From a virus: a stretch of DNA of 35,307 nt. The notes beneath the pieces are model-generated. The model did no database searches and was not told where the DNA came from. It saw only the letters and a program-made list of their open reading frames with translations. Location: positions 1 through 35,307 of IMG/VR virus record IMGVR_UViG_3300042545_001295; one strand, given 5' to 3'. A program made the position numbers and the translations under genes. This document shows positions 8,576 through 16,369 of the stretch, in pieces (position 1 is the stretch's first letter; every line of letters starts with the position of its first letter).

Positions 8576-8880
8576 TGAAAAAAGAAAAAGTAATTGAAAT
8601 CCCAGTATCAATAGTCGAAGAAAACTTAACAACATCAGAACTTGGTTCTGTAGTCGTGTTGATGGCATCACCACATTTAAATTGGGCATCCAAACAATTA
8701 TGGCAAATTGATAAAACATTTTCAAAAGATTTGTTAAGTTTGCAACATCAAAAAATAGTAAATCAAGATGAACAAGGAAACATTACAGTATCTTTTGGAA
8801 TTCAAGGAAACGTTGAAGAATTTACTACAGAGCAACCAAACTCTGAAGGATCTTCTGCAGAACAACCAGAAGAACAATAA
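8575..8880 (+). CDS. hypothetical protein, 101 aa, translationally coupled
   Basis: It starts within the stop of the ATPase gene (TAATG), so coupling is likely. The first 80 residues look like a small helical domain (LTTSELGSVVVLMASPHLNWASKQLWQ) and the tail is a low-complexity acidic Glu/Gln/Ser sequence. Possibly a partner of the ATPase; this rests only on position. Confidence 0.7.
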   Translation: MKKEKVIEIPVSIVEENLTTSELGSVVVLMASPHLNWASKQLWQIDKTFSKDLLSLQHQKIVNQDEQGNITVSFGIQGNVEEFTTEQPNSEGSSAEQPEEQ

Positions 8881-8944
8881 GATAATAAAATTGGTTTTGT
8901 TTTGCATTGTGGTATATTTGTTTATAAAAACTCTAAAAAAGAAT

Positions 8945-8966
8945 TAATAAAAAACTAATTTAGTAT
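8945..8966 (+). promoter_or_regulatory. A6CTA promoter-like box upstream of 8973
   Basis: TTAATAAAAAACTA, ATT, TAGTAT, then 6 nt (AAGGGC) to ATG. The AAGGG could also act as a weak ribosome binding site. Confidence 0.72.
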
Positions 8967-8972
8967 AAGGGC

Positions 8973-9548
8973 ATGCAAGCAATAACCCCAACTCAAATCA
9001 CCAACTTCAATCGTAACGATTATGAACTGCAATCGTTTTGGCTTTTCAGCATGTTTGTTGCTGGAAAGAATAGCGACTACGCTAGTAAATGTCTCGCTCG
9101 ACTTTTAAACAAAGATGTCCTTCCATTTGAATACCTACAAAACCTTGGTGAAGTCGGCATTCACAATGCTCTTGTTGCTTCTCGTATCGGTCAGTATAAC
9201 AGACTCACCAAAGCTATTTTGGATTCTCTTAATCTTGATTTGCGCAATTGCTCTTTGGAAGATCTTTTACAAATTCGTGGTGTTGGACCGAAAACTGCTC
9301 GTTTCTTTTTGTTGCATACTAGACAGAATTGTGAGTGTGCCGTACTTGATACTCATATTCTTGCTTGGATGCGTGATAACGGTGTCGATGACGCTCCAGA
9401 AAGTACACCTCAAAATCAAAAACTTTATCAACAACTAGAAAAACAATTTTTGTTTCTTGCAAAACATAATTTCCCACATATGAGTGTGGCGCAAATTGAT
9501 CTTATGATTTGGATGAAACAAAGTGGTAGACTAAAAGACGAAATCTAA
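8973..9548 (+). CDS. HhH-GPD DNA glycosylase, endonuclease III-like, 191 aa
   Basis: Residues about 95-115 (LLQIRGVGPKTARFFLLH) form the helix-hairpin-helix with the GVGPKTA turn. It is followed by CAVLDTHILAW, where the Asp of LDTH is the conserved catalytic aspartate of the family and the Lys of GPKTA is in the position of the Nth lyase lysine. The C-terminal four-cysteine iron-sulphur cluster of bacterial Nth is absent. Likely a base-excision repair enzyme for damaged phage DNA. Substrate specificity is unknown. Confidence 0.82.
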   Translation: MQAITPTQITNFNRNDYELQSFWLFSMFVAGKNSDYASKCLARLLNKDVLPFEYLQNLGEVGIHNALVASRIGQYNRLTKAILDSLNLDLRNCSLEDLLQIRGVGPKTARFFLLHTRQNCECAVLDTHILAWMRDNGVDDAPESTPQNQKLYQQLEKQFLFLAKHNFPHMSVAQIDLMIWMKQSGRLKDEI

Positions 9549-9559
9549 TTACAAAAAAT

Positions 9560-9832
9560 ATGAATACATTAACTAATATAATCGAAATCGGCATATGGAC
9601 ATCAGTTATTTTTTCAATACTGTTTGTTGCAATAAGAGGATTTGTTTGCTATTTTTACAATCCTAAAGATTACTCGGAGGGATGTGAAGCTGATAGCATC
9701 ATCGACTATGATGTGACTTATAAAGAAGAGAAGATGGAAAATAAAACAAGTAAGCCTAAGCGTACTCGTAAAGCTAAAACGCCCGAAGAACCAGCAAAGA
9801 AAAAAGCCGCTCGTAAGAAAAAAGAGTCTTGA
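9560..9832 (+). CDS. membrane-anchored protein with a lysine-rich histone-like tail, 90 aa
   Basis: The N-terminus has one hydrophobic segment (about residues 5-32: IIEIGIWTSVIFSILFVAIR then FVCYFY). An acidic linker follows, and then a strongly basic tail of KPKRTRKAKTP, PAKKKAARKKK type. This resembles histone H1-like or nucleic-acid-binding tails, here joined to a membrane anchor. Tethering of DNA or RNA to the envelope is an inference from composition only. Confidence 0.65.
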   Translation: MNTLTNIIEIGIWTSVIFSILFVAIRGFVCYFYNPKDYSEGCEADSIIDYDVTYKEEKMENKTSKPKRTRKAKTPEEPAKKKAARKKKES

Positions 9833-9849
9833 TACAATAAACAAAACAT

Positions 9850-10119
9850 ATGCCAAAATTCAGAATCGTAAAGGAATCTCGTCATAGAAACTCTCGCCTA
9901 GCTAAAGCGAAGTATTACATTCAAAGAAAATGGTTATTCGGGTGGCACGATATTGTACCATATGATATCGATTCTGAGTTTTATGGCAGGGGATTGAGTT
10001 GGGATACCTTTGAAGAGGCTCTAGAAGTTTATCAAGAGATTGAACAAGTTCTCAAAATTAATAGAAAAGGTCCAGAAGTTGTCTGGCCAAAATCAGATCT
10101 AGCTTCATACTATCCATAA
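9850..10119 (+). CDS. hypothetical protein, 89 aa
   Basis: A basic N-terminus (MPKFRIVKESRHRNSRLAKAKYYIQRKWLFGWHDI) followed by an acidic helix (DTFEEALEVYQEIEQVL). The YYIQRKWLFGWHDI segment resembles a small beta-rich phage protein type, but I cannot name it. It lies 3 nt upstream of the next gene. Confidence 0.7.
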   Translation: MPKFRIVKESRHRNSRLAKAKYYIQRKWLFGWHDIVPYDIDSEFYGRGLSWDTFEEALEVYQEIEQVLKINRKGPEVVWPKSDLASYYP

Positions 10120-10122
10120 ATT

Positions 10123-10377
10123 ATGACTGACGAACAACTGAAAATAATTATTGCTGAACATTGCGGCTGGGATTGTAATCCAGAGGAAGCTAAAGATTGG
10201 GACTCTAGTGGGAGATGGATAAAACACCCACAGAATGGACTGCTGTTTAATCTTGCAAATGTATTGGTTGAAGCTGAAGATAATTTAACTGACAATCAGT
10301 TTAAGAAATATATCCGTGCATGCGCAGTAGTATATCTAAAAGTTATTGGAAAATGGGAAGGAGAGAGTGATGAGTAA
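10123..10377 (+). CDS. hypothetical protein, 84 aa
   Basis: An acidic small protein with no recognised motif. It overlaps the next gene by 8 nt; the GGAG inside its 3' end serves as the Shine-Dalgarno of the following gene. Confidence 0.7.
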   Translation: MTDEQLKIIIAEHCGWDCNPEEAKDWDSSGRWIKHPQNGLLFNLANVLVEAEDNLTDNQFKKYIRACAVVYLKVIGKWEGESDE

Positions 10378-10711
10378 AACACCAGAAACAGATGCAAATC
10401 AAATCTTCTTAGGATTTAATCCTGACGAAGGTGACTATTTTGTACCAGCAGAATTTTCTCGTAAGCTTGAACAACAGCGCAACGAAGCAGTTGACAACTA
10501 TGAAACTGCCGTGCTACGTGAACATCGTATGCAGGAGCAACGCGATGAAGCATTAAGCGATTTGAAAATTACTCAAGAAGCATGGATACAAGCCAAGGTA
10601 GAAAGAGTAGAAGCATTACGTGAACGCGATGAAGCGAGAGAGACTGCTGAAAGGTATCGTTTAGAGGCAAATGCTATAATGATGCAACGTGATGTGTTGA
10701 GATTTAACTAA
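10370..10711 (+). CDS. phage coiled-coil protein of the MSKTPETDA type, 113 aa
   Basis: It begins MSKTPETDANQIF...YFVPAEFSRKLEQQRNEA, a start I recall from many phage and prophage hypothetical proteins. It continues as a long charged coiled coil (ALRERDEARETAERYRLEA). ATG 10370 is preceded by AAGGAGAGAG, a clear Shine-Dalgarno site. Function unknown. Confidence 0.78.
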   Translation: MSKTPETDANQIFLGFNPDEGDYFVPAEFSRKLEQQRNEAVDNYETAVLREHRMQEQRDEALSDLKITQEAWIQAKVERVEALRERDEARETAERYRLEANAIMMQRDVLRFN

Positions 10712-10730
10712 TTAAAAACTAACATACAAT
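10709..10730 (+). promoter_or_regulatory. A6CTA promoter-like box upstream of 10737
   Basis: TAATTAAAAACTA, ACA, TACAAT, 6 nt, ATG. Its first TAA is the stop codon of the upstream gene. Confidence 0.7.
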
Positions 10731-10736
10731 CAATAT

Positions 10737-11186
10737 ATGAACATACAATTTTTAGCAGTAAGAGAAAAAACCCGCAATTTTGATGAGGGTGATAATACTC
10801 TCCGTCTCGCAATGGCAAAAAAAGTTTTAGATGACGATAAAGTCATTATTGCCGCTTATGGTTATGAAGGTGGCGGGTGCTATTCAGACTATTATGCTGT
10901 TTTACAACTCGATGAATATCAAGAATCTGTAGAATCTATTCTTGAAAGACATATCGGTGATCCAGAAGATACAGAATACTATGATGATTATCAACAATTG
11001 AACGAGTATATCGCAAAATATTGTTATTACGATGAAGATACCCCATTTTTAAATCTACCAGAGTGTGTGAAAGATGAATACGATAAGGACACTGGAATTT
11101 ATGATCATGAATGGGATTGGGATGATGAAGTTCATTTTGCAGTGAGTGAAGATTGGCAGATTTTTTATACTTGGAAAAAAGATTGA
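10737..11186 (+). CDS. hypothetical acidic protein, 149 aa
   Basis: A very acidic, tyrosine-rich protein (for example DPEDTEYYDDYQQLNEYIAKYCYYDED and HEWDWDDEVHF). The strongly negative, aromatic composition is reminiscent of DNA-mimic or host-inhibitor proteins, but no family is recognised. It has its own promoter-like box. Confidence 0.7.
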   Translation: MNIQFLAVREKTRNFDEGDNTLRLAMAKKVLDDDKVIIAAYGYEGGGCYSDYYAVLQLDEYQESVESILERHIGDPEDTEYYDDYQQLNEYIAKYCYYDEDTPFLNLPECVKDEYDKDTGIYDHEWDWDDEVHFAVSEDWQIFYTWKKD

Positions 11187-11210
11187 CATATCATTTATTT
11201 TTAATATCAT
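11183..11210 (+). promoter_or_regulatory. sigma70-type promoter for the thioredoxin gene
   Basis: TTGACA (11183-11188), 16-nt spacer, TATCAT (11205-11210), then 7 nt to ATG 11218. The expected transcription start falls at or next to the start codon, so the mRNA would be leaderless. Confidence 0.6.
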
Positions 11211-11217
11211 AGATTAA

Positions 11218-11451
11218 ATGAAACTTGTTTTAGCAACATCAAAAACATGTGGCCCATGTCACATGTTGAAAAGTAAATTAAAAAAAGATAACATCGAATT
11301 GGAAACTGTAGAATTTGAAGAAGACTTTGAGTTCTTTAAAAAACATCAAATCAAAGGAGTTCCGAAACTTTTGGTATTTGAGAATTCCAATGTTGTTGAA
11401 ATCATTCAAGGCATTGATGATATAATAAAAAAAGCAAAAAATAATAATTAA
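11218..11451 (+). CDS. thioredoxin/glutaredoxin-like protein, 77 aa
   Basis: The redox motif CGPC is at residues 11-14 (TSKTCGPCHML), followed by the cis-proline segment KGVPKLLVF (about residue 48). This is a minimal thioredoxin fold, shorter than host thioredoxins (about 105 aa) and close to phage glutaredoxin-type proteins. It may reduce ribonucleotide reductase or other thiol enzymes. No reductase gene is visible in this window. Confidence 0.88.
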   Translation: MKLVLATSKTCGPCHMLKSKLKKDNIELETVEFEEDFEFFKKHQIKGVPKLLVFENSNVVEIIQGIDDIIKKAKNNN

Positions 11452-11466
11452 GTTGTTAAAATAAAT

Positions 11467-11488
11467 TAATAAAAAACTAACATACAAT
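11467..11488 (+). promoter_or_regulatory. A6CTA promoter-like box overlapping ATG 11487
   Basis: TTAATAAAAAACTA, ACA, TACAAT. An ATG at 11487 overlaps the hexamer, so the usable start is probably the in-frame ATG at 11499, 10 nt downstream. Confidence 0.68.
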
Positions 11489-11498
11489 GAAGTACGAC

Positions 11499-11705
11499 AT
11501 GACCGAAGAAGAAATCGACGAGCAAATAAAAATTACAGAACAGCAATTTAATGATGTGATGAATATGGAAGTAGCTTGCTACGAATCAGTTGTAAAAAAA
11601 CAAAAGCTATTGACAAATTTGAAAAAACAGATAGACTCTTTGGTGTGTGTTCTTGAAGTTGAACACTTCCTAGAAAATGGACCAAATGGACAAGATCCAG
11701 AATAA
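11499..11705 (+). CDS. hypothetical helical protein, 68 aa
   Basis: A coiled-coil-like protein (TEEEIDEQIKITEQQFNDVMN...KKQKLLTNLKKQIDSLVCVLE). ATG 11487 is in frame but lies inside the putative -10 hexamer, so I place the start at 11499. Function unknown. Confidence 0.6.
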   Translation: MTEEEIDEQIKITEQQFNDVMNMEVACYESVVKKQKLLTNLKKQIDSLVCVLEVEHFLENGPNGQDPE

Positions 11706-11736
11706 ACAACAAACAACAAACAACCGACATAATAAT

Positions 11737-11979
11737 ATGAGTAATACCGACACAAACATGACAAGAAAAAACAAGCAATGGCTCCGTAATCGCAACCAAC
11801 GAAAGAATCCTAAGATTTTTTCAGCTAAGTTCATTCAAAATCCAGATGGATCTTTTATGATGCTTGGAGGAGAAACATTGGTTCTTGAACGCAAGAATCA
11901 ACACACCCACAGCTGGGTCAATGTTGATACTCGTGACTTTGCTTGCGAACTCAGAAACAATCGTCTGATTGCTCTCTGA
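11737..11979 (+). CDS. hypothetical basic protein, 80 aa
   Basis: It begins MSNTDTNMTRKNKQWLRNRNQRKNPKIF; the N-terminus is basic and probably disordered, and the C-terminal half is a compact beta-rich part (FIQNPDGSFMMLGGETLVLER). An upstream in-frame ATG (11677) lies inside the previous gene, so 11737 is preferred. A strong terminator follows 12 nt after the stop. Confidence 0.6.
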   Translation: MSNTDTNMTRKNKQWLRNRNQRKNPKIFSAKFIQNPDGSFMMLGGETLVLERKNQHTHSWVNVDTRDFACELRNNRLIAL

Positions 11980-11990
11980 TAGTTATTAAT

Positions 11991-12027
11991 AAGCGGGTGT
12001 CTATTAACTAGACACCCGCTTTTTTTA
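11991..12027 (+). terminator. Rho-independent terminator
   Basis: A perfect 13-bp stem (AAGCGGGTGTCTA with TAGACACCCGCTT), 5-nt loop TTAAC, followed by a run of T. It is the strongest intrinsic terminator in the window and separates the 11467 unit from uvsE. Confidence 0.93.
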
Positions 12028-12028
12028 T

Positions 12029-12050
12029 TTATAAAAAACTAAATTACCAT
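12029..12050 (+). promoter_or_regulatory. A6CTA promoter-like box upstream of uvsE
   Basis: TTATAAAAAACTA, AAT, TACCAT, 6 nt (AGTTGC), ATG 12057. Directly downstream of the terminator, so a new transcript must start here. This is good support that the box is a promoter. Confidence 0.8.
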
Positions 12051-12056
12051 AGTTGC

Positions 12057-12983
12057 ATGACAGCAACACCAAAACTTGGACTTGTATGCATCAGCGAATT
12101 GCTGAAAGATAAAAATAAAAAAACCGCATTCAAGACTATGACACGAAAGCAATTTGTCAGTATGCAAAGACACATTGCTATCAAAGAATTATCATCTCGC
12201 ATCCTTCATAATTCTAAAATCACAGCGCAAATTATTGTTCATTGTGCTTCTGTTGGTATATCACATTATCGTGTATCATCCAATCTATTTCCTTTAATTA
12301 CAGACAGCACTCTCGATTTAAATTACAATGATCTACCAGATTTTGAGCAAATTAAAAATATGCTATTGCTTGCTGGTGATCACGCTAGAAAAATCGGCAT
12401 TACTATATCTTCTCATCCAGATCAATTTAATGTGCTATCATCATATACTGATGCTGTTGTTGATAAATCTATTTGTGAACTTAATCACCAATCTTATGTT
12501 CTTGATTTGATGGGGTGTTCTCAAGATCACAACACTCCCATGTGTTTGCATGTGAGTAAAAATCCAAACTTAGAAGTTGAAACAATTGAACAATACTGTC
12601 AGAGATTCATGAGTAATCTTTCTCGTTGTGACGTTGGTGTTCAAAAACGATTAGTTGTTGAGAATGAAGACAATGGTTATTGGAATTCAGAAAATGTTTT
12701 CAATGTGTTTGGTAGCTTGTTGCCTTGCGTGTTTGACAATCTCCATGATGCAATAAACCCATCTAATCGTTGTTATATGAATGATTTTAAAAACACATGG
12801 AAATCATATACTCCTGTAATGCATTGGAGTGAAGGTATCAACAACACCAAATCACACACTGATTATGCTTCTCACATTCCAAACGTGGTTTCAAATAACC
12901 TTGATTGTATTTGGGAAGTTGAACTTAAAGCAAAAGACAAATCTATCGTCAAAATATTATCTGAAAATTTCAAATCATATTAA
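12057..12983 (+). CDS. uvsE: UV-damage endonuclease UvsE/UVDE, 308 aa
   Basis: A TIM-barrel DNA repair nuclease that nicks 5' of UV photoproducts. Family landmarks are LGLVCISELLK at the N-terminus, HYRVSSNLFPL (about residue 69), ISSHPDQFNVLSS (about 118), CLHVSKNP, RLVVENEDNGYW (about 203) and LPCVFDNLHDAINP with the metal-ligand Asp and His (about 225). The length equals that of bacterial UvsE (about 300 aa). It has its own promoter after a strong terminator. It probably protects phage DNA from UV. Confidence 0.93.
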   Translation: MTATPKLGLVCISELLKDKNKKTAFKTMTRKQFVSMQRHIAIKELSSRILHNSKITAQIIVHCASVGISHYRVSSNLFPLITDSTLDLNYNDLPDFEQIKNMLLLAGDHARKIGITISSHPDQFNVLSSYTDAVVDKSICELNHQSYVLDLMGCSQDHNTPMCLHVSKNPNLEVETIEQYCQRFMSNLSRCDVGVQKRLVVENEDNGYWNSENVFNVFGSLLPCVFDNLHDAINPSNRCYMNDFKNTWKSYTPVMHWSEGINNTKSHTDYASHIPNVVSNNLDCIWEVELKAKDKSIVKILSENFKSY

Positions 12984-13002
12984 TAAGAAACTAGATTAAA
13001 CT
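12981..13002 (+). promoter_or_regulatory. A6CTA promoter-like box upstream of rIIA
   Basis: TAATAAGAAACTA, GAT, TAAACT; ATG 13026 is 23 nt away, one of the few copies with a longer predicted leader. The uvsE stop codon is the first TAA of the box. Confidence 0.68.
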
Positions 13003-13025
13003 AGTGCCATCATCAAACACAAACT

Positions 13026-14906
13026 ATGAAAATTGGAATTACAACATCGCCAACAATCGCATCAGACTCGCTTCAAAAAAGCACCATGGGAATGTCTGCC
13101 AAAGGCATGGACATTGCCGCATACTTCCTGCGTGACAAGATTTACAATGATAAAATTCTTGCATGCGTTCGTGAATATATTTGCAATGCTGTTGATGAAC
13201 ACAAAAAGTACGAGATTGATCGTCCAGTTGTTGTTGCAATCAAAACAGTAAAAAATACCAAAACTTGGAGCGTTAGAGATTACGCTAAAGGTTTGGATGA
13301 ACATGGTGTTCGTAACATTTTTGGAATGTATTTCGAAAGCACCAAAAACCATTCCAATGAATATGTAGGTGGTTTTGGTATTGGTTCAAAAGCGGCACAT
13401 TCATATACCGATACATTTTACATCAACTCTTATTACAACGGTGTTTGTAGTGTGTATGCATGCGTTCTTGGTGGAGGAGACAAAGGCGTTCCAATCGGAG
13501 AGATTTTTAAGATCTCTGAAGAACCTACAAACGAAAGTGGAATTGAAATTTCTTTTGAAGTATCAGACAGTGATTCATATTCATTTAGGAATACAACTTC
13601 CAAATTTGTTAAAAATCTACACCATGATACAAAGATTGAGTTTCTTTCTGATAACTCTGAAACTGTAGTTCCAGATTCACCGATTCATTCTGTCAAACTG
13701 GGAGAATATGGAATGCATCAATATAAAAAATCTCATCAAGATTATGATTATAATCACATTTATATTCGTATGGGAGGTGTGGTATATAAAAAGATTCCTG
13801 TTCGATTCTGCACTTTCAATAATGAAAACATATATGTTGTCGATGTTCCAATTGGAAAACTCAGCATTCCAATTTCAAGAGAAAGCATAGAAGATACACC
13901 AAACAATCAAAAAGTTATCAACGATATTGTATCACATATCGAAACTTTTAAGAATGAACAAATCAGTAAAATTGTTCCTAAACCTCTGGGTGAATATGTC
14001 AAAAGCAAAACTTCAAAGTATTTCGAGGATGATTGGTTTACTTATGCCATGTCTGAATATATTCCAGAAACCCATGCGGCATTAATGAGTATAAAAGCAT
14101 ATGAAGTTGCATATTTAAATAATCTTGAATACTCTAATGGTAAGCTTCCAATTTATAAACTTCCAAATATTAAAAATTTAAAAAATTGGAAGTTGCGTCT
14201 GGCAAAACATCTCGCAGGTTTTGCAAATTACCACGGTTTTGTTTATATTCAAGATGAATCACTCATCGATTCAAATTCTTGTAATGTTGACACTTCAGAC
14301 ATTGAGATCATTGATGTTAAAAAGATGAAGCTTCCAAAGCTTGAGAAAAATAAAACTTTGGTGAAATATAACGTATTCAGTCGTTACAATAAACTTGGTT
14401 CTTTTACCAGTGAAGAGTTTGAAGAATATGTAGACAATAAGTTTGGAGAAATCTCTGATTCAAATTGGCACGAAACAATTGATTGTATTGATCACCTTTA
14501 TCATCGTGCAATTTATCATAATAATGAGTACACAAATAATGATTCGTACTGTGTATCAAGCAAAAGTAAAAAAATGGTAGATCAACTTCATGATTTGGGT
14601 TGGTTGCATCCAGATTCTGATGAATACAAAAACGCACACACCAGACTTAAAAATCTTGAAGAATTTCAGAGAAAGCAAAGAAGTGTCGAATATGATTTGA
14701 CATGTGCATGCAATGCAATTAATATCAACCCAACTGTTCTTAAACATCTCAAAAGGTATCCAAATAAAATTGAAAAGATCAAAAAGATCATGACAAACAT
14801 TAGAGCAGAAAATTCTACCAGAAGTCGTATTTACAACAGTGTGTCTCGATATGGATCACCATTGGATAGACGCGATCTTCGTAAACTCCTTCTGATAAAA
14901 GATTAA
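13026..14906 (+). CDS. rIIA: RIIA-like protein (GHKL ATPase-like N-terminus), 626 aa
   Basis: The N-terminal 200 residues carry GHKL motifs: VREYICNAVDEHKK (N-box), VRDYAKGLD (G1) and GGFGIGSKAAHSY (G2). These are as in T4 RIIA and related ATPases. The remainder is poorly conserved, as usual for RIIA. In T4 the RIIA/RIIB membrane-associated pair prevents exclusion by lambda Rex and influences lysis and DNA metabolism; what it does here is not known. The length is close to T4 RIIA (725 aa). rIIB follows directly. Confidence 0.88.
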   Translation: MKIGITTSPTIASDSLQKSTMGMSAKGMDIAAYFLRDKIYNDKILACVREYICNAVDEHKKYEIDRPVVVAIKTVKNTKTWSVRDYAKGLDEHGVRNIFGMYFESTKNHSNEYVGGFGIGSKAAHSYTDTFYINSYYNGVCSVYACVLGGGDKGVPIGEIFKISEEPTNESGIEISFEVSDSDSYSFRNTTSKFVKNLHHDTKIEFLSDNSETVVPDSPIHSVKLGEYGMHQYKKSHQDYDYNHIYIRMGGVVYKKIPVRFCTFNNENIYVVDVPIGKLSIPISRESIEDTPNNQKVINDIVSHIETFKNEQISKIVPKPLGEYVKSKTSKYFEDDWFTYAMSEYIPETHAALMSIKAYEVAYLNNLEYSNGKLPIYKLPNIKNLKNWKLRLAKHLAGFANYHGFVYIQDESLIDSNSCNVDTSDIEIIDVKKMKLPKLEKNKTLVKYNVFSRYNKLGSFTSEEFEEYVDNKFGEISDSNWHETIDCIDHLYHRAIYHNNEYTNNDSYCVSSKSKKMVDQLHDLGWLHPDSDEYKNAHTRLKNLEEFQRKQRSVEYDLTCACNAININPTVLKHLKRYPNKIEKIKKIMTNIRAENSTRSRIYNSVSRYGSPLDRRDLRKLLLIKD

Positions 14907-14925
14907 TAAAAAACTAAAATACAAT
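14904..14925 (+). promoter_or_regulatory. A6CTA promoter-like box upstream of rIIB (distal)
   Basis: TAATAAAAAACTA, AAA, TACAAT. It overlaps the rIIA stop codon. It is followed by a separate sigma70 promoter closer to the rIIB start. Confidence 0.7.
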
Positions 14926-14929
14926 CTCA

Positions 14930-14957
14930 TTGACAAAACAAACAAACAAACTATAAT
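14930..14957 (+). promoter_or_regulatory. consensus sigma70 promoter of rIIB
   Basis: Perfect TTGACA (14930-14935), 16-nt spacer, perfect TATAAT (14952-14957), then AATACT and ATG 14964. With a normal 6-7 nt discriminator, transcription would start at the initiation codon itself. No Shine-Dalgarno sequence is present. Confidence 0.72.
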
Positions 14958-14963
14958 AATACT

Positions 14964-15962
14964 ATGACATACATCATCAACCAATCCGCAATTATTTTGT
15001 TTATCAACAATGGTTCAGTTCGTGTTGAAAAGACAGATCGTAAATATCCAAAAATCATTAAATCTTTCACTCTTCCAAGTGATGAGCAAGAAGATGCTAT
15101 CAATGAAATTTTGTATCCAATTGATTTCACTCTTGAATCTATTGATAAAGTAGAAGGATTTGAAATCATTGAAGATCAAGTTTATTACAACGGAGAAGCA
15201 TTGCCTCCAGCACTATCTCAAAAGGTAGAAAGCATTGTTCGTGATGATCTTCCTCTTGAACATTTCACCAAGTTCTGGAACAATCTTGAAGATAATCCTG
15301 CTTCAAGTTCTGTTGATGAACTTATGGAGTTTCTTGAATACAAAGAACTTCCAATTACAGATGATGGTTGCTTTCTTGCATACAAAGGTGTATCAGAACA
15401 TTATTACAGCATTCATGGTAATCCTAAAACTGTCGTTGTTCAAGGTATTACAACAACAGACGGTAAGATTTTCAACGGTGTTGGTTCCAAGATTGAAGTC
15501 AAACGCCGCAATGTAGATGACAATAGAAACAATCATTGTAGTTTCGGTTTGCATGTTGGTTCTCTCGATTATGCTCGTTCTTTCGGACAGAGAGTAGTCG
15601 TAGTTAAAGTCAACCCTAAAGATGTTGTTAGCGTTCCAACTGATTACAATTGCCAAAAGTGTCGAGTATCAGCATACGAGGTCGTTTCTGATTATGAATA
15701 TGAAATCGAATCTTCGGTGACTGATGGAGAAGGTAATGATAATCTCGTGCCAAACTTTGCAAAAGAACGCACAGCTTTTGTGGAGAGAGTTGAAAAATAT
15801 CTCAACAACAAACGCGATGAAGGATATGATGATGTTAGTGTCAGACAAATTCAAAATAGTTTCTCTCCAGAATATCCATCAAAACAAGAAGTGTTGGATG
15901 CTCTTCAAGAACTCAACGAATTCTGGGACGAAATTGATGGCGTGACTCTTGTTATTTTGTGA
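14964..15962 (+). CDS. rIIB: RIIB-like protein, 332 aa
   Basis: It shows the conserved RIIB core: a segment ending FLEYKELPITDDGCFLAYKGV (about residues 118-138), then NHCSFGLHVGSLDYARSFG and VVVKVNPKDVVSVPTDYNCQKCRVSAYEVVSDYE (about 190-250). T4 RIIB (312 aa) has the same length and the same position after rIIA. The partner of RIIA, with the same rapid-lysis/exclusion phenotype in T4. A C-terminal region (VSVRQIQNSFSPEYPSKQEVLDALQEL) looks like a small winged-helix or HTH segment. Confidence 0.88.
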   Translation: MTYIINQSAIILFINNGSVRVEKTDRKYPKIIKSFTLPSDEQEDAINEILYPIDFTLESIDKVEGFEIIEDQVYYNGEALPPALSQKVESIVRDDLPLEHFTKFWNNLEDNPASSSVDELMEFLEYKELPITDDGCFLAYKGVSEHYYSIHGNPKTVVVQGITTTDGKIFNGVGSKIEVKRRNVDDNRNNHCSFGLHVGSLDYARSFGQRVVVVKVNPKDVVSVPTDYNCQKCRVSAYEVVSDYEYEIESSVTDGEGNDNLVPNFAKERTAFVERVEKYLNNKRDEGYDDVSVRQIQNSFSPEYPSKQEVLDALQELNEFWDEIDGVTLVIL

Positions 15963-15970
15963 ATGATGAT

Positions 15971-16009
15971 AGGGAGTGAGAACAGTTAGGTTATTGCTTC
16001 TCACTCCCT
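15971..16009 (+). terminator. stem-loop after rIIB, possible terminator
   Basis: A perfect 11-bp stem (AGGGAGTGAGA with TCTCACTCCCT) enclosing a 17-nt loop. There is no T-run directly after it, so termination or mRNA 3'-end protection is uncertain. Confidence 0.45.
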
Positions 16010-16017
16010 AACTCAAC

Positions 16018-16039
16018 TAATAAAAAACTATAATATAAT
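16018..16039 (+). promoter_or_regulatory. A6CTA promoter-like box upstream of 16046
   Basis: TAATAAAAAACTA, TAA, TATAAT (perfect -10), 6 nt, ATG. It lies 8 nt after the rIIB 3' stem-loop. Confidence 0.78.
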
Positions 16040-16045
16040 AAATTT

Positions 16046-16369
16046 ATGCAAACAATGATTAAAGAATACATCAGAGATGATAAGTACAACCCACGTGGTG
16101 TTGTGGTAGCTGTAAAAGAAAAAGATCAAGTTTATTATGGTTATTCTTTGTGCAGTCCACATGACAATTATGACAAAGAAACAGCAATGAAAATCGCTCT
16201 TAATCGCGCATTGTCTGAGAAAGGATTCACTCTTCCTAAAGTTCCTGCAACTCGTGAATTAATCTTTGATAGGTTTCGTTCTGTTGAAGCTAGAGCTTTG
16301 AATTATTTCAAAGACGTTCCAAAGGAAAATGTCAGAATTGAATTTACTGAAGAAGAACCAGCGCAATAA
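16046..16369 (+). CDS. hypothetical protein, 107 aa
   Basis: A protein of unknown function with GVVVAVKEKDQVYYGYSLCSPHDNYDKETAMKIALNRA, which suggests a beta-hairpin then helix. It resembles a widespread phage hypothetical type, but I have no name. Its TAATG end overlaps the next start by 1 nt. Confidence 0.75.
   Translation: MQTMIKEYIRDDKYNPRGVVVAVKEKDQVYYGYSLCSPHDNYDKETAMKIALNRALSEKGFTLPKVPATRELIFDRFRSVEARALNYFKDVPKENVRIEFTEEEPAQ

Noticed and set aside
13039-13352. Antisense frames inside rIIA
   Set aside because: They have no box, no ribosome binding site and no recognisable protein features; rIIA codes across the whole stretch.
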